Source: Spirochaetales bacterium
GTDB lineage: Bacteria; Spirochaetota; Spirochaetia; Treponematales; Rectinemataceae
Direction of reading: 5' to 3'
DNA: 5,119 bases
Assembly: GCA_015657395.1 (NCBI GenBank)
Contig: JADLKI010000009.1
Coordinates: 255,521-260,639, forward strand
The notes beneath the pieces were generated by a model. The model did not search any database. It was not told the origin of the DNA and saw only the letters and a program-made list of their open reading frames with translations. The position numbers were made by a program, and so were the translations under genes. Below, in pieces: positions 1 to 4,900 of the stretch. Numbering within the stretch: position 1 is the stretch's first letter; every line of letters begins with the position of its first letter.

Positions 1-1
1 G

Positions 2-187
2 GTAACGCATGAAGCGATCATAGAAGCTTTGAAATTAGATTTTTCTGATTTTGAAGATGCGGTACAACATCAATGTGCTTTGGCGAATCAATGTGAATGC
101 ATTATCACAAGGAATGGAGAAGATTATAAAAAATCAAAACTCAATGTCTACAATCCGGAAGAATTCCTTGCATTATTAGGAAAATAA
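2..187 (+). CDS. PIN-domain (VapC-like) toxin, C-terminal end
   Basis: Open frame entering from the left edge, encoding 61 residues before a TAA stop. The segment DFEDAVQHQCALANQCECII, followed by TRNGEDY and then VYNPEEFLALL, matches the end of PIN_3-type PIN domains. That family has a conserved D-F-x-D-A helix, an 'I(I/V)TRN..DF/Y' strand carrying late acidic metal ligands, and a terminal 'P-E-F-L' helix. PIN proteins of this kind are Mg-dependent ribonucleases that usually act as the toxin of a VapBC-type pair; the antitoxin would be upstream, outside the window. The stop codon is only a few bases before attC-1, the usual position of a cassette gene. The N-terminus and first catalytic aspartate are not visible, so activity cannot be judged. 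Confidence 0.8.
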   Translation, partial: VTHEAIIEALKLDFSDFEDAVQHQCALANQCECIITRNGEDYKKSKLNVYNPEEFLALLGK

Positions 188-191
188 AACC

Positions 192-368
192 TTCTAACAA
201 TCGCGTTGACTTGGTTCGGCTACTGTCACGATTCTTGCTTTCTTTCTGCAGTATGTAAATTATAAAGGCCAACGAACGACAAAAGAGTTCAAACAAAAAA
301 CCTAAACGGCTTGCGCGACTTGCAAGAATCGCGCCACTCACGCCTCACAAGTCACGCGCACGTTAGGC
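192..368 (+). other. attC-1 integron recombination site
   Basis: Left core TTCTAAC (192-198) and right core GTTAGGC (362-368) bound a 177-bp imperfect palindrome. The left arm CTAACAATCGCGTTGACTTG pairs with the right arm, whose complement reads CTAACGTGCGCGTGACTTG; the left arm has one extra T, the expected extrahelical position. An inner stem follows: GATTCTTGC (230-238) with GCAAGAATC (322-330). The loop of about 83 bases is long for an attC. The site ends cassette 1, and strand exchange is expected at 362/363. Confidence 0.88.
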
Positions 369-545
369 TGGAGGTTGTTGGCGGGGCTTCTTTGAAGGCG
401 CCGGTTTCATTCTTTCTGTGCATCCCACCTTCTCCTTTGATGAGTGTTAAGAAAAAAGGCAAAGAGAAAATAGTAAAAACAGAATATTGAAACACAGAAC
501 ACCAGAAACCCAAATTCATGAGGACGATCCTCCTTGCACCTCCAT

Positions 546-721
546 GGGTCTCGTTCCCTTCGGCCGCCCTGTTCTCTCTTGGCTTACTTTCCTGCTCCAA
601 CTTCATGTGGGCCAAACTGCTATGAACACGAGGATATGGTGCTTGCTTCGCTTCGGACTTCTTGGTTATTGGTGATAAAATAAGGATTCTAAAAAACGAA
701 AAGAAACAGGGAACGAGACCC
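546..721. repeat. 14-bp perfect inverted repeat, far apart
   Basis: GGGTCTCGTTCCCT at 546-559 is the exact reverse complement of AGGGAACGAGACCC at 708-721, with 148 bases between. The pairing does not extend on either side, the flanks are not duplicated and there is no CTAAC/GTTAG core, so it is not an attC or an obvious transposon. It could be the closing stem of a folded transcript from cassette 2. Confidence 0.6.
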
Positions 722-751
722 TACGCGAAGCCCTTCCTTTCGATGCTGCTG

Positions 752-932
752 CCTCGCGTGCTTCATTCCTTTGGCACAAAGCTTTCTTCTAGTTGGTTGC
801 TTTTAGTAGCGCGGCTCCAGGTTGCACAGGCTGATCCTTGTTCGTCTCCGCCTTGTGCTCTTTTTCTTATGGATTCATTTCTGAGCAACACCCGATTCCT
901 TTAATTTCTTTCCTACTACGACGCACGCGAGG
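752..932. repeat. 10-bp perfect inverted repeat, far apart
   Basis: CCTCGCGTGC at 752-761 is the exact reverse complement of GCACGCGAGG at 923-932, with 161 bases between. It sits just downstream of the 14-bp pair in the same gene-less cassette body. On its own a 10-bp match over this distance could be chance; next to the 14-bp pair it hints at a structured region. Confidence 0.4.
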
Positions 933-1074
933 TGATGCCTGGAACGCATCTTCACAATGAAAGAAAGAATATTGAGAAAGAAAAAATCTTTCCCTAACAT
1001 TTGAAAAGAGTCTTCTATGGGTTTCTGGGCATGAGGGGAGAAGAAACGTGGGGAGATCAATGATTCATTTCTCA

Positions 1075-1138
1075 GCCTAACAAACGCTTTGAGCCGACTC
1101 GGCGGCAGGCATGCAGTTTGCAGTTCAGCAGGGAGCAC
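1075..1138 (+). other. attC-2, left half (split by the insertion sequence)
   Basis: Starts with GCCTAAC (1075-1081), a perfect RYYYAAC core. The arm CTAACAAACGCTTTGAGCC pairs with the right half at 2471-2489, whose complement reads CTAACGTGCGCATGAGCC; the left arm again has one extra base. An inner stem, GCAGTTTGC (1113-1121), pairs with GCAAACTGC (2444-2452), then CAGC (1126-1129) with GCTG (2439-2442). The half ends in the target copy CAC (1136-1138). With the IS and one CAC removed the site would be 125 bp, and the insertion point lies in its terminal loop. Confidence 0.85.
1136..1138. repeat. Target-site duplication CAC, left copy
   Basis: CAC directly outside the left inverted repeat is matched by CAC at 2427-2429 directly outside the right one. 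Three bases is the usual duplication length in the IS3 family. The match is short but falls exactly at both ends of the 11-bp perfect terminal repeat. Confidence 0.7.
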
Positions 1139-1188
1139 TATAATGAGCCCCTCTGTCAAGACAGAGAAAGATGAAAAATAAGGTGGAC
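1139..1188 (-). repeat. IS right inverted repeat (IRR, downstream of orfB)
   Basis: The first 11 bases (TATAATGAGCC) are identical to the other end. Matches then continue at the same offsets: ACAG at bases 23-26 and AATAAGGTGGAC at bases 39-50, against AATAAGGTAGAC in the partner at 2377-2388. It contains a small perfect hairpin, CTCTGTC-AA-GACAGAG (1151-1166). Confidence 0.88.
1154..1159 (-). promoter_or_regulatory. Outward-facing consensus -35 box in the IS right end
   Basis: On the minus strand this reads TTGACA, the exact sigma-70 -35 consensus, pointing out of the IS. There are 15 bases from it to the IS tip. When the two IS ends abut in a circle with a 3-base spacer, it lies 18 bases upstream of the TATAAT at the other tip (2426-2421). 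In the present location no good -10 follows it in the flanking attC, so it is probably silent here. Confidence 0.65.
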
Positions 1189-1199
1189 TTTTGCTCCCC

Positions 1200-2036
1200 T
1201 CATGCGATTTCTTTGAGTTCCCTAACAGGGAATCTGCTCCAATACATCGTGTCCGGAGTCTCATACTCCAGCGACTGGTGAAATCGCTCGCTATTGTAAA
1301 ACTTCATATAGCGAGCAAGTCCTTCTTTCAATTCTGACATCGTCCGATAGTCCTTGAGGTAAATATCCTCGTACTTCAAAGATCGCCAGAACCGTTCCAC
1401 AACGATGTTGTCCAAAGCCCTGTTGACGCCGTCCATGCTGATCCGTATACCATGCGATTCCAACACCGACACAAAGGCGTCAGAAGTAAACTGGCTCCCC
1501 TGGTCCGTGTTGAAAACACCCGGTACTCCATAATGGGCTATCGCCTCTTCAAGTGCCGATACACAGAATTGAGCGTCCATAGTGTTCGACACTCGCCACG
1601 AGAGAACTTTCCTGGAATACAGGTCAATGATCGTAACCAGGTACACGTAGCCACCCGAAAGCTTAAGGTACGTTATGTCAGACGCCCACACCTGGTTCGG
1701 CAGCCAGATGTGCATTCCCTTAAGCAGGTACGGATACTTCTTTGAACCCTTTGCTGGCTTTGAAAGCTGTAGCCCTGGGTAGATAGCCCGTAAGCCCGCT
1801 TTCTTCATGATCCTTCGAACCTGCTTTCGTGTAACGCCTAAGTAATCGAGTTCTCTTGCCATCCTCCGGTACCCGTAGAACGGTTTTTCTTTCAGTACCT
1901 CGAGAATAGCTTCTAAAACAGCCAAATCTGTATCTTCCGCTACCTCCTTAGGCTGATAGTAATAGGATGACCTCTGTATCCCAAGAATCGCACATTGCTG
2001 TGCTATTGAAAGCTCAGGATGATCGGCTTCTACCAT
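1200..2036 (-). CDS. IS3-family transposase OrfB (DDE integrase domain)
   Basis: This 278-residue protein is the catalytic part of the transposase, which cuts and joins the IS ends. The N-terminal part (residues 1-60) is the HTH_21-like region with PFYGYRRMARELD. The rve integrase core follows, with D120 in WASDITYL, D178 in NTDQGSQFTS and E214 in NIVVERFWRSLKYE; D178 and E214 are separated by 35 residues, the IS3-type DD(35)E triad. K221, seven residues after the glutamate, is also present, and the C-terminal FYNSERFHQSLEYETP is typical. The ATG at 2036 overlaps the end of orfA by 7 bases. The frame is open upstream to the A9 run, adding KIQTTVRDRTE before this Met in an OrfAB fusion made by -1 frameshifting. 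No disruption is seen. Confidence 0.95.
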   Translation of the reverse strand: MVEADHPELSIAQQCAILGIQRSSYYYQPKEVAEDTDLAVLEAILEVLKEKPFYGYRRMARELDYLGVTRKQVRRIMKKAGLRAIYPGLQLSKPAKGSKKYPYLLKGMHIWLPNQVWASDITYLKLSGGYVYLVTIIDLYSRKVLSWRVSNTMDAQFCVSALEEAIAHYGVPGVFNTDQGSQFTSDAFVSVLESHGIRISMDGVNRALDNIVVERFWRSLKYEDIYLKDYRTMSELKEGLARYMKFYNSERFHQSLEYETPDTMYWSRFPVRELKEIA

Positions 2037-2338
2037 TTCGGTTCGGTCCCGTACAGTTGTTTGAATTTTTTTTTAAGGTAGTCGTTTTCAACCTGGAGTT
2101 GGCCTATCTGTTTGTACAGTTCATCCTTTTGGCGTTCGGCTTCTTCAGAAGCTTTCTCCTTCCCTTCTTTCTCAAAGACCATCGACGCATGTTCCATAAC
2201 CTGCTTTTTCCAGAGCGCAATCATGTTCGGATGGACCGCGTAGGTGGTTGCCAGTTCCTGTAAGGTCTTCTCGCCCTTCAGGGCTTCCAGGGCTACTTTG
2301 GCCTTGAATGCTTTGTCGTACCGCTTTCTCATACCCAA
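2030..2338 (-). CDS. IS3-family transposase OrfA (HTH DNA-binding protein)
   Basis: A 102-residue protein with an HTH_Tnp_1-type helix-turn-helix (about residues 4-55, with FKAKVALEALKGEKTLQELA and then PNMIALWKKQV). A charged coiled-coil or leucine-zipper stretch follows (about residues 58-95, ending in QLQVENDYLKKKFKQL). In the IS3 family OrfA binds the inverted repeats and, through its coiled coil, multimerises with OrfAB. The start is probably TTG at 2338: GGGAGG (2351-2346 on the minus strand) lies 7 bases upstream of it, but 13 from the in-frame ATG at 2332, giving 102 or 100 residues. It overlaps orfB in the -1 frame. Confidence 0.93.
   Translation of the reverse strand: MGMRKRYDKAFKAKVALEALKGEKTLQELATTYAVHPNMIALWKKQVMEHASMVFEKEGKEKASEEAERQKDELYKQIGQLQVENDYLKKKFKQLYGTEPKW
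2066..2074 (-). promoter_or_regulatory. Programmed -1 frameshift site (A9 run) between orfA and orfB
   Basis: Nine consecutive A residues on the minus strand lie near the 3' end of orfA, where its frame encodes Leu-Lys-Lys-Lys. A slip of one base back enters the orfB frame. That frame carries a TAA exactly at the upstream edge of the run and is open from the run through to the orfB ATG, so fusion can only occur within this run. This is the usual way IS3 elements make the OrfAB transposase. Confidence 0.85.
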
Positions 2339-2376
2339 CTCTACGCCTCCCGCTTCGTGTCCCGCAAGGAGGAGCG

Positions 2377-2426
2377 GTCTACCTTATTCCCTTGCTAATC
2401 CTGTCCAGTTTTCACGGCTCATTATA
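2377..2426 (-). repeat. IS left inverted repeat (IRL, upstream of orfA)
   Basis: On the minus strand it begins TATAATGAGCC at the tip (2426) and ends AATAAGGTAGAC (2388-2377), matching IRR at identical offsets with no gap. The stretch also lies in the orfA leader, so transposase binding here could affect orfA expression. Confidence 0.88.
2421..2426 (-). promoter_or_regulatory. Consensus -10 box at the very tip of the IS left end
   Basis: On the minus strand the first six bases of the IS are TATAAT, the exact -10 consensus, reading towards orfA. In the linear IS the -35 would have to come from whatever lies beside it; here the neighbouring attC sequence gives no clear match. In a circle junction the TTGACA of the other end would supply it at about 18 bases. 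Confidence 0.65.
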
Positions 2427-2490
2427 CACAACACAGTAGCTGAGCAAACTGCCTGTCATACTCGCCTCGCGGCTCATGCGCACGTTAGCT
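2427..2490 (+). other. attC-2, right half (split by the insertion sequence)
   Basis: It starts with the right target copy CAC (2427-2429) and ends with the core GTTAGCT (2484-2490). The arm GGCTCATGCGCACGTTAG (2471-2488) complements the left half at 1076-1095, and GCAAACTGC (2444-2452) complements 1113-1121. Strand exchange would be at 2484/2485, which starts cassette 3. With nearly 1.3 kb placed in the loop, folding of the single-stranded site is probably much less likely. Confidence 0.85.
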
Positions 2491-2524
2491 GGACGCCTTC
2501 GGCGCGCAAAAGATCTTTGTAATC

Positions 2525-2530
2525 AAGGTG
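2525..2530 (+). promoter_or_regulatory. Ribosome binding site of the cassette-3 gene
   Basis: AAGGTG lies 5 bases before the ATG at 2536. It identifies that ATG as the original start, even though its frame hits TGA four codons later. The later ATG at 2547 (which gives only MKKLYF) and the in-frame ATG at 2818 have no such site. Confidence 0.6.
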
Positions 2531-2535
2531 ATTTG

Positions 2536-3826
2536 ATGTATGAAAAATGAAAAAGCTATATTTTTGAATTTGTCCCTCAATCTATTTCTTATCCCCAAGA
2601 CCCTTTAGCAAGTAGACAGGAAGAGTGGGCATATACCATTGAATCAACTTATAAATATGACTTTGCAGACTTAGGTCTAGATTTAGGTCTAGGCAGGGCA
2701 ACTCATTTATACTATTCAAAAGGGTTAAAGGCAAAGCTTGAAAAGGAAGTAAAAATTATAGAAAACAACACTGAATTTAAAAATGTTCAACTAATTCATG
2801 AGACATCGTATTCTGGAATGCCATATCAAGTATATGCTGAATCTGAATACCAAGGTGTTCCTCTAAAAATTTACTTTGATGGGTTAATATTTTTCATGAC
2901 AGTTGCTAGAAATGATTGCATTCAAACAATAAATGAGCTTATAGACTTAACAAGCAGTGAAGTAGAGTTTAGAAACCATTGTTTTCATATTATAAAATCA
3001 TATGGATTCGAAGTTTTTGTAATGCGGGATGCATTCTGGGACGCTGAAATAAGTAGTATTGATGATATAAAACTTTCAACGGAATCTGAATATCCGGCAT
3101 TTAAGATTGTTTGTAATGATAAAAATTTCGTTAGATTTACAAATCTCGGAGATAAACAAATTAGCGAGTCTGGAATGGATTACTTTCTATATCTTGCCGA
3201 AAATAAAAAGTATATTAGAGATAGAATATGTCATGAATATGTAATGTACCATGATTTAAATTTTTTGATTGATTTTTTTAATGAAAAAGATAATTTTGCT
3301 ATTGAAGCAAGCACTTTATTAATAAATAGTATAAAAGATATGCCTGGAAGTGTATTAACATTTTTAGAAGAACAAAATCTTGGAAAACGCTAAGAAGTAT
3401 TCCATCAAATCTAATTGATCTAGAATCATCTATCTCAAAATATCACAAATATGTTGAAAACTTAGTAAACGAGCTTGATAATAGATATTCATATATAAAT
3501 GTACCAAAAACGATATGGCTATCTGGTGAAGAAACTGACAATAAACTAGAAATACAGAGAGAAGTACCTAACTTTTATTTTTTAAGTATGATAAGGGAAA
3601 GATTGTAATTGATGACCCACTGCCAATAAAGCCAACATATTCATGTTTATCTCGAAAAATAAATGAAAAATGTGATAATTTAAAAAAAGATTTGGAAATA
3701 GCTATTGCAAGTTTAAATAATGCAACATCTATTTATTCAACCAGTTTTGGGTTTGATGCGCTATGGATAGCTATTATCGCTATCTTAATAACATTAATAT
3801 CTATTATGATCGATATATTTAAATAG
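2536..3826 (+). pseudogene. Broken cassette gene for a tail-anchored protein of unknown function
   Basis: No family is recognised. Three reading-frame pieces join into one protein. The first starts at ATG 2536 with a good ribosome binding site, reads MYEK, meets TGA at 2548-2550, then stays open to TAA at 3391. The second frame, one base back, carries on to TAA at 3606. The third, again one base back, runs to TAG at 3824-3826. Neither later frame has an ATG, GTG or TTG from its opening to the join, so they are not separate genes. Adding one A near 3384-3387 and one T in the T6 run at 3578-3583 restores 431 codons including the stop; the TGA could come from TGG or CGA. The last 25 residues or so (ALWIAIIAILITLISIMIDI) form one membrane helix at the C-terminus, suggesting a tail-anchored protein facing the cytoplasm. 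Sequencing error in homopolymers could explain the two shifts but not the TGA. An internal start at 2818 giving 191 residues is possible but lacks a binding site. Confidence 0.75.
2671..2694 (+). repeat. 12-bp in-frame tandem duplication inside the broken gene
   Basis: TTAGGTCTAGAT (2671-2682) is followed directly by TTAGGTCTAGGC (2683-2694). In the gene's frame this encodes Leu-Gly-Leu-Asp, then Leu-Gly-Leu-Gly. It looks like a small slippage duplication that kept the frame. Confidence 0.6.
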
Positions 3827-3853
3827 TTCAATTAAAGAACATAAAGAAAAATC

Positions 3854-4008
3854 AGCTAACAACCGCTTCAACCTGACTCGCGCTTTGGCATCATTCTTGC
3901 AAAGTGCATATAGAAAAAGAAGATAGCTTCACATAAGTTAGCTTGCAAGAATGTTGCCAAACCCTCGTTTCACTCGGTAGGCGCTCGCAGGTTAAGCGAA
4001 TGTTAGGA
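3854..4008 (+). other. attC-3 integron recombination site
   Basis: Left core AGCTAAC (3854-3860) and right core GTTAGGA (4002-4008), 155 bp. The left arm CTAACAACCGCTTCAACCTG pairs with the right arm, whose complement reads CTAACATTCGCTTAACCTG, with one extra C on the left arm (G on the opposite strand, the classical extrahelical base). The inner stems are TTTGGC (3884-3889) with GCCAAA (3956-3961) and ATTCTTGCAA (3893-3902) with TTGCAAGAAT (3943-3952). It begins 27 bases after the stop of the broken gene and ends cassette 3. Confidence 0.9.
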
Positions 4009-4033
4009 CGATTATATAATTATTAAAATGGGC

Positions 4034-4063
4034 AATACAAATAGTAGAATATCATACTATAAT
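4034..4063 (+). promoter_or_regulatory. Possible promoter of the cassette-4 gene
   Basis: TATAAT at 4058-4063 is a perfect -10 box, 26 bases before the start codon. AATACA at 4034-4039 matches only the ACA half of the -35 consensus at 18-base spacing. The region is very AT-rich, so a chance -10 is possible. If real, the cassette carries its own promoter and does not depend on one near attI. Confidence 0.45.
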
Positions 4064-4089
4064 CACAGAATATCTCAACGGAGGGAAGT

Positions 4090-4689
4090 ATGAAAAGAAA
4101 AGCGTTTGTAGTCGTAATTTTAGCAGTATTAGCTATATCAAAAATGTTTGCAGGACCATTCGGTATTGAATTTGGTATGAATGAGAATGAAGTATTAAAG
4201 GTATCAACATTAGATGAAAAAGGAAAAAATGGATTTGTTTGGATTAAGCCAGATAAGAAAAGTTCTCTACTTTCATTATATGCAGTAATAATAGCACCAA
4301 GTACTGGCGTATTTGAAATTAGAGCAATAGGTAATACTATTTATACATCAAGCTATGGTGACGAAATTAGAGATGAGTATGCAAAAGTAAAAAATATGAT
4401 AACTAAAAATTATGGAGATCCAACAAGTGAATACGATTACTTAAAAAGTGGAAGTATTTGGGATGAGACAAGAGATTGGATGAAAGGAATTCAAAAAAAT
4501 GAAAGAGTATACAAGTCATATTGGATAAAAGATAAAGGTGCTTCCCTTCCTGATAATATGGATTCAATATCATTGACTATTAGAACATTTACAGATGATG
4601 AAAATAAAGCATATATAGTATTAACATATCAATCATCAAGTTGGGATAAAGGAAATAGTGAGCTTAGTGAAAGTGAAAATGTCTTTTAG
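4090..4689 (+). CDS. Exported protein of unknown function, cassette-borne
   Basis: This 199-residue protein starts at an ATG with a strong ribosome binding site, GGAGGG (4080-4085), four bases upstream. Residues 1-21 form a Sec signal peptide: basic MKRK, hydrophobic AFVVVILAVLAI, then KMFA with likely cleavage between A21 and G22. No lipobox cysteine is present, so the mature protein of about 178 residues should be periplasmic or secreted. The mature N-terminus, GPFGIEFGMNENEVLKV, resembles the '(I/L)xFGM(s)xxEV' opening seen in many small bacterial exported proteins of unknown role. The rest is mixed charged and aromatic, probably a compact alpha/beta fold, with no recognised catalytic motif. 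The stop at 4687-4689 lies 13 bases before attC-4, and no other gene shares the cassette. Codon use is AT-rich like cassette 3. No function is proposed. Confidence 0.88.
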   Translation: MKRKAFVVVILAVLAISKMFAGPFGIEFGMNENEVLKVSTLDEKGKNGFVWIKPDKKSSLLSLYAVIIAPSTGVFEIRAIGNTIYTSSYGDEIRDEYAKVKNMITKNYGDPTSEYDYLKSGSIWDETRDWMKGIQKNERVYKSYWIKDKGASLPDNMDSISLTIRTFTDDENKAYIVLTYQSSSWDKGNSELSESENVF

Positions 4690-4702
4690 ATTATTAAAAC
4701 GA

Positions 4703-4826
4703 TCCTAACAAATGCTTCAACCTTATAAACCCTTTGGCATGGTTTGTGCGAGAAAGGAAGAGCACAAACCACGCCAAGCCTTCGCTTCGCTCAGGCGCGG
4801 ATTTAAAGGTTAAGCCAATGTTAGAC
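4703..4826 (+). other. attC-4 integron recombination site
   Basis: Left core TCCTAAC (4703-4709) and right core GTTAGAC (4820-4826), the latter a perfect GTTRRRY; 124 bp. The left arm CTAACAAATGCTTCAACCTT pairs with the right arm, whose complement reads CTAACATTGGCTTAACCTT, with one extra C on the left arm as in attC-3. The inner stem is GGTTTGTGC (4741-4749) with GCACAAACC (4762-4770), closed by TTGGC (4734-4738) with GCCAA (4773-4777). About 20 bases (4778-4798) bulge from the right side only. Confidence 0.92.
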
Positions 4827-4900
4827 GGGAGGAGCCCTGCAGGCAGAAAAATAGTAATGAAGCACAAATCTCTCTGTGTCTTAGATTGAAAAGAGAGGCA

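Larger units (their letters stand above)
363..1074. other. Cassette 2 body with no recognisable gene
   Basis: This is the payload of cassette 2 between the attC-1 cut and attC-2. Open frames exist on both strands (for example plus 487-675 and 662-904, minus 352-615). None has a convincing ribosome binding site or family-like sequence, they overlap each other freely, and two of them run into flanking elements. Base composition is visibly richer in G and C than cassettes 3 and 4. The region contains two separated perfect inverted repeats, listed on their own. It could be a gene-less cassette, a cassette carrying an untranslated RNA, or a decayed gene; the sequence alone does not decide. Confidence 0.6.
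1139..2426 (-). mobile_element. IS3-family insertion sequence, complete (1288 bp)
   Basis: It is bounded by perfect 11-bp terminal repeats, TATAATGAGCC (1139-1149) and its complement (2416-2426), with a CAC duplication outside. The repeats extend imperfectly but without gaps to about 50 bp, ending in AATAAGGTRGAC at both sides. Inside, on the minus strand, are orfA (2338-2030) and orfB (2036-1200), overlapping in the -1 frame with an A9 slippery run: the standard IS3 layout and length. Both reading frames and all catalytic residues are intact, so it may still be mobile. Most IS3-family ends begin TG; here the terminal TATAA precedes the TG, which is unusual. No further group was assigned. Confidence 0.93.

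Noticed and set aside
352..615. Minus-strand 87-codon frame with a hydrophobic segment
   Set aside because: It runs across the attC-1 cut site, has no ribosome binding site of note and no family-like sequence; its hydrophobic part reflects a pyrimidine-rich plus strand.
487..904. Two plus-strand frames (62 and 80 codons) in cassette 2
   Set aside because: Composition is unlike a real protein (rich in Leu, Ser, Arg and Cys from skewed bases), there is no ribosome binding site, and they overlap each other.
875..1264. Minus-strand 129-codon frame
   Set aside because: It starts inside orfB in another frame, crosses the IS end and the left half of attC-2, and so joins three unrelated elements.
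1144..2421. IS ends at TGAGCC, the more usual TG...CA form
   Set aside because: The flanking triplets would be TAA and TTA, not a direct repeat. Ends at 1139 and 2426 give longer perfect symmetry and a CAC duplication.
1452..2522. Plus-strand frames of about 92-98 codons at 1452-1745, 1967-2263 and 2244-2522
   Set aside because: All are antisense shadows of the transposase genes or of the IS end.
2548..2550. In-frame TGA as selenocysteine or tryptophan codon
   Set aside because: There is no redox-like context, no evident stem-loop after it, and other genes use TGG for Trp. The later frameshifts in the same gene favour decay.
3375..3390. Programmed -1 frameshift in the cassette-3 gene
   Set aside because: The local sequence is not a classical slippery heptamer, and a second shift and an early stop occur in the same gene, so mutation or sequencing error is simpler.
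192..4826. CRISPR array or tandem repeat family
   Set aside because: The recurring CTAAC...GTTAG elements are diverged palindromes spaced by whole genes, as in integrons; there are no short regular repeats with spacers.
4865..4900. Terminator hairpin after the antitoxin gene
   Set aside because: Only a short CTCTC/GAGAG pairing with a wide loop and no strong T-run was found.
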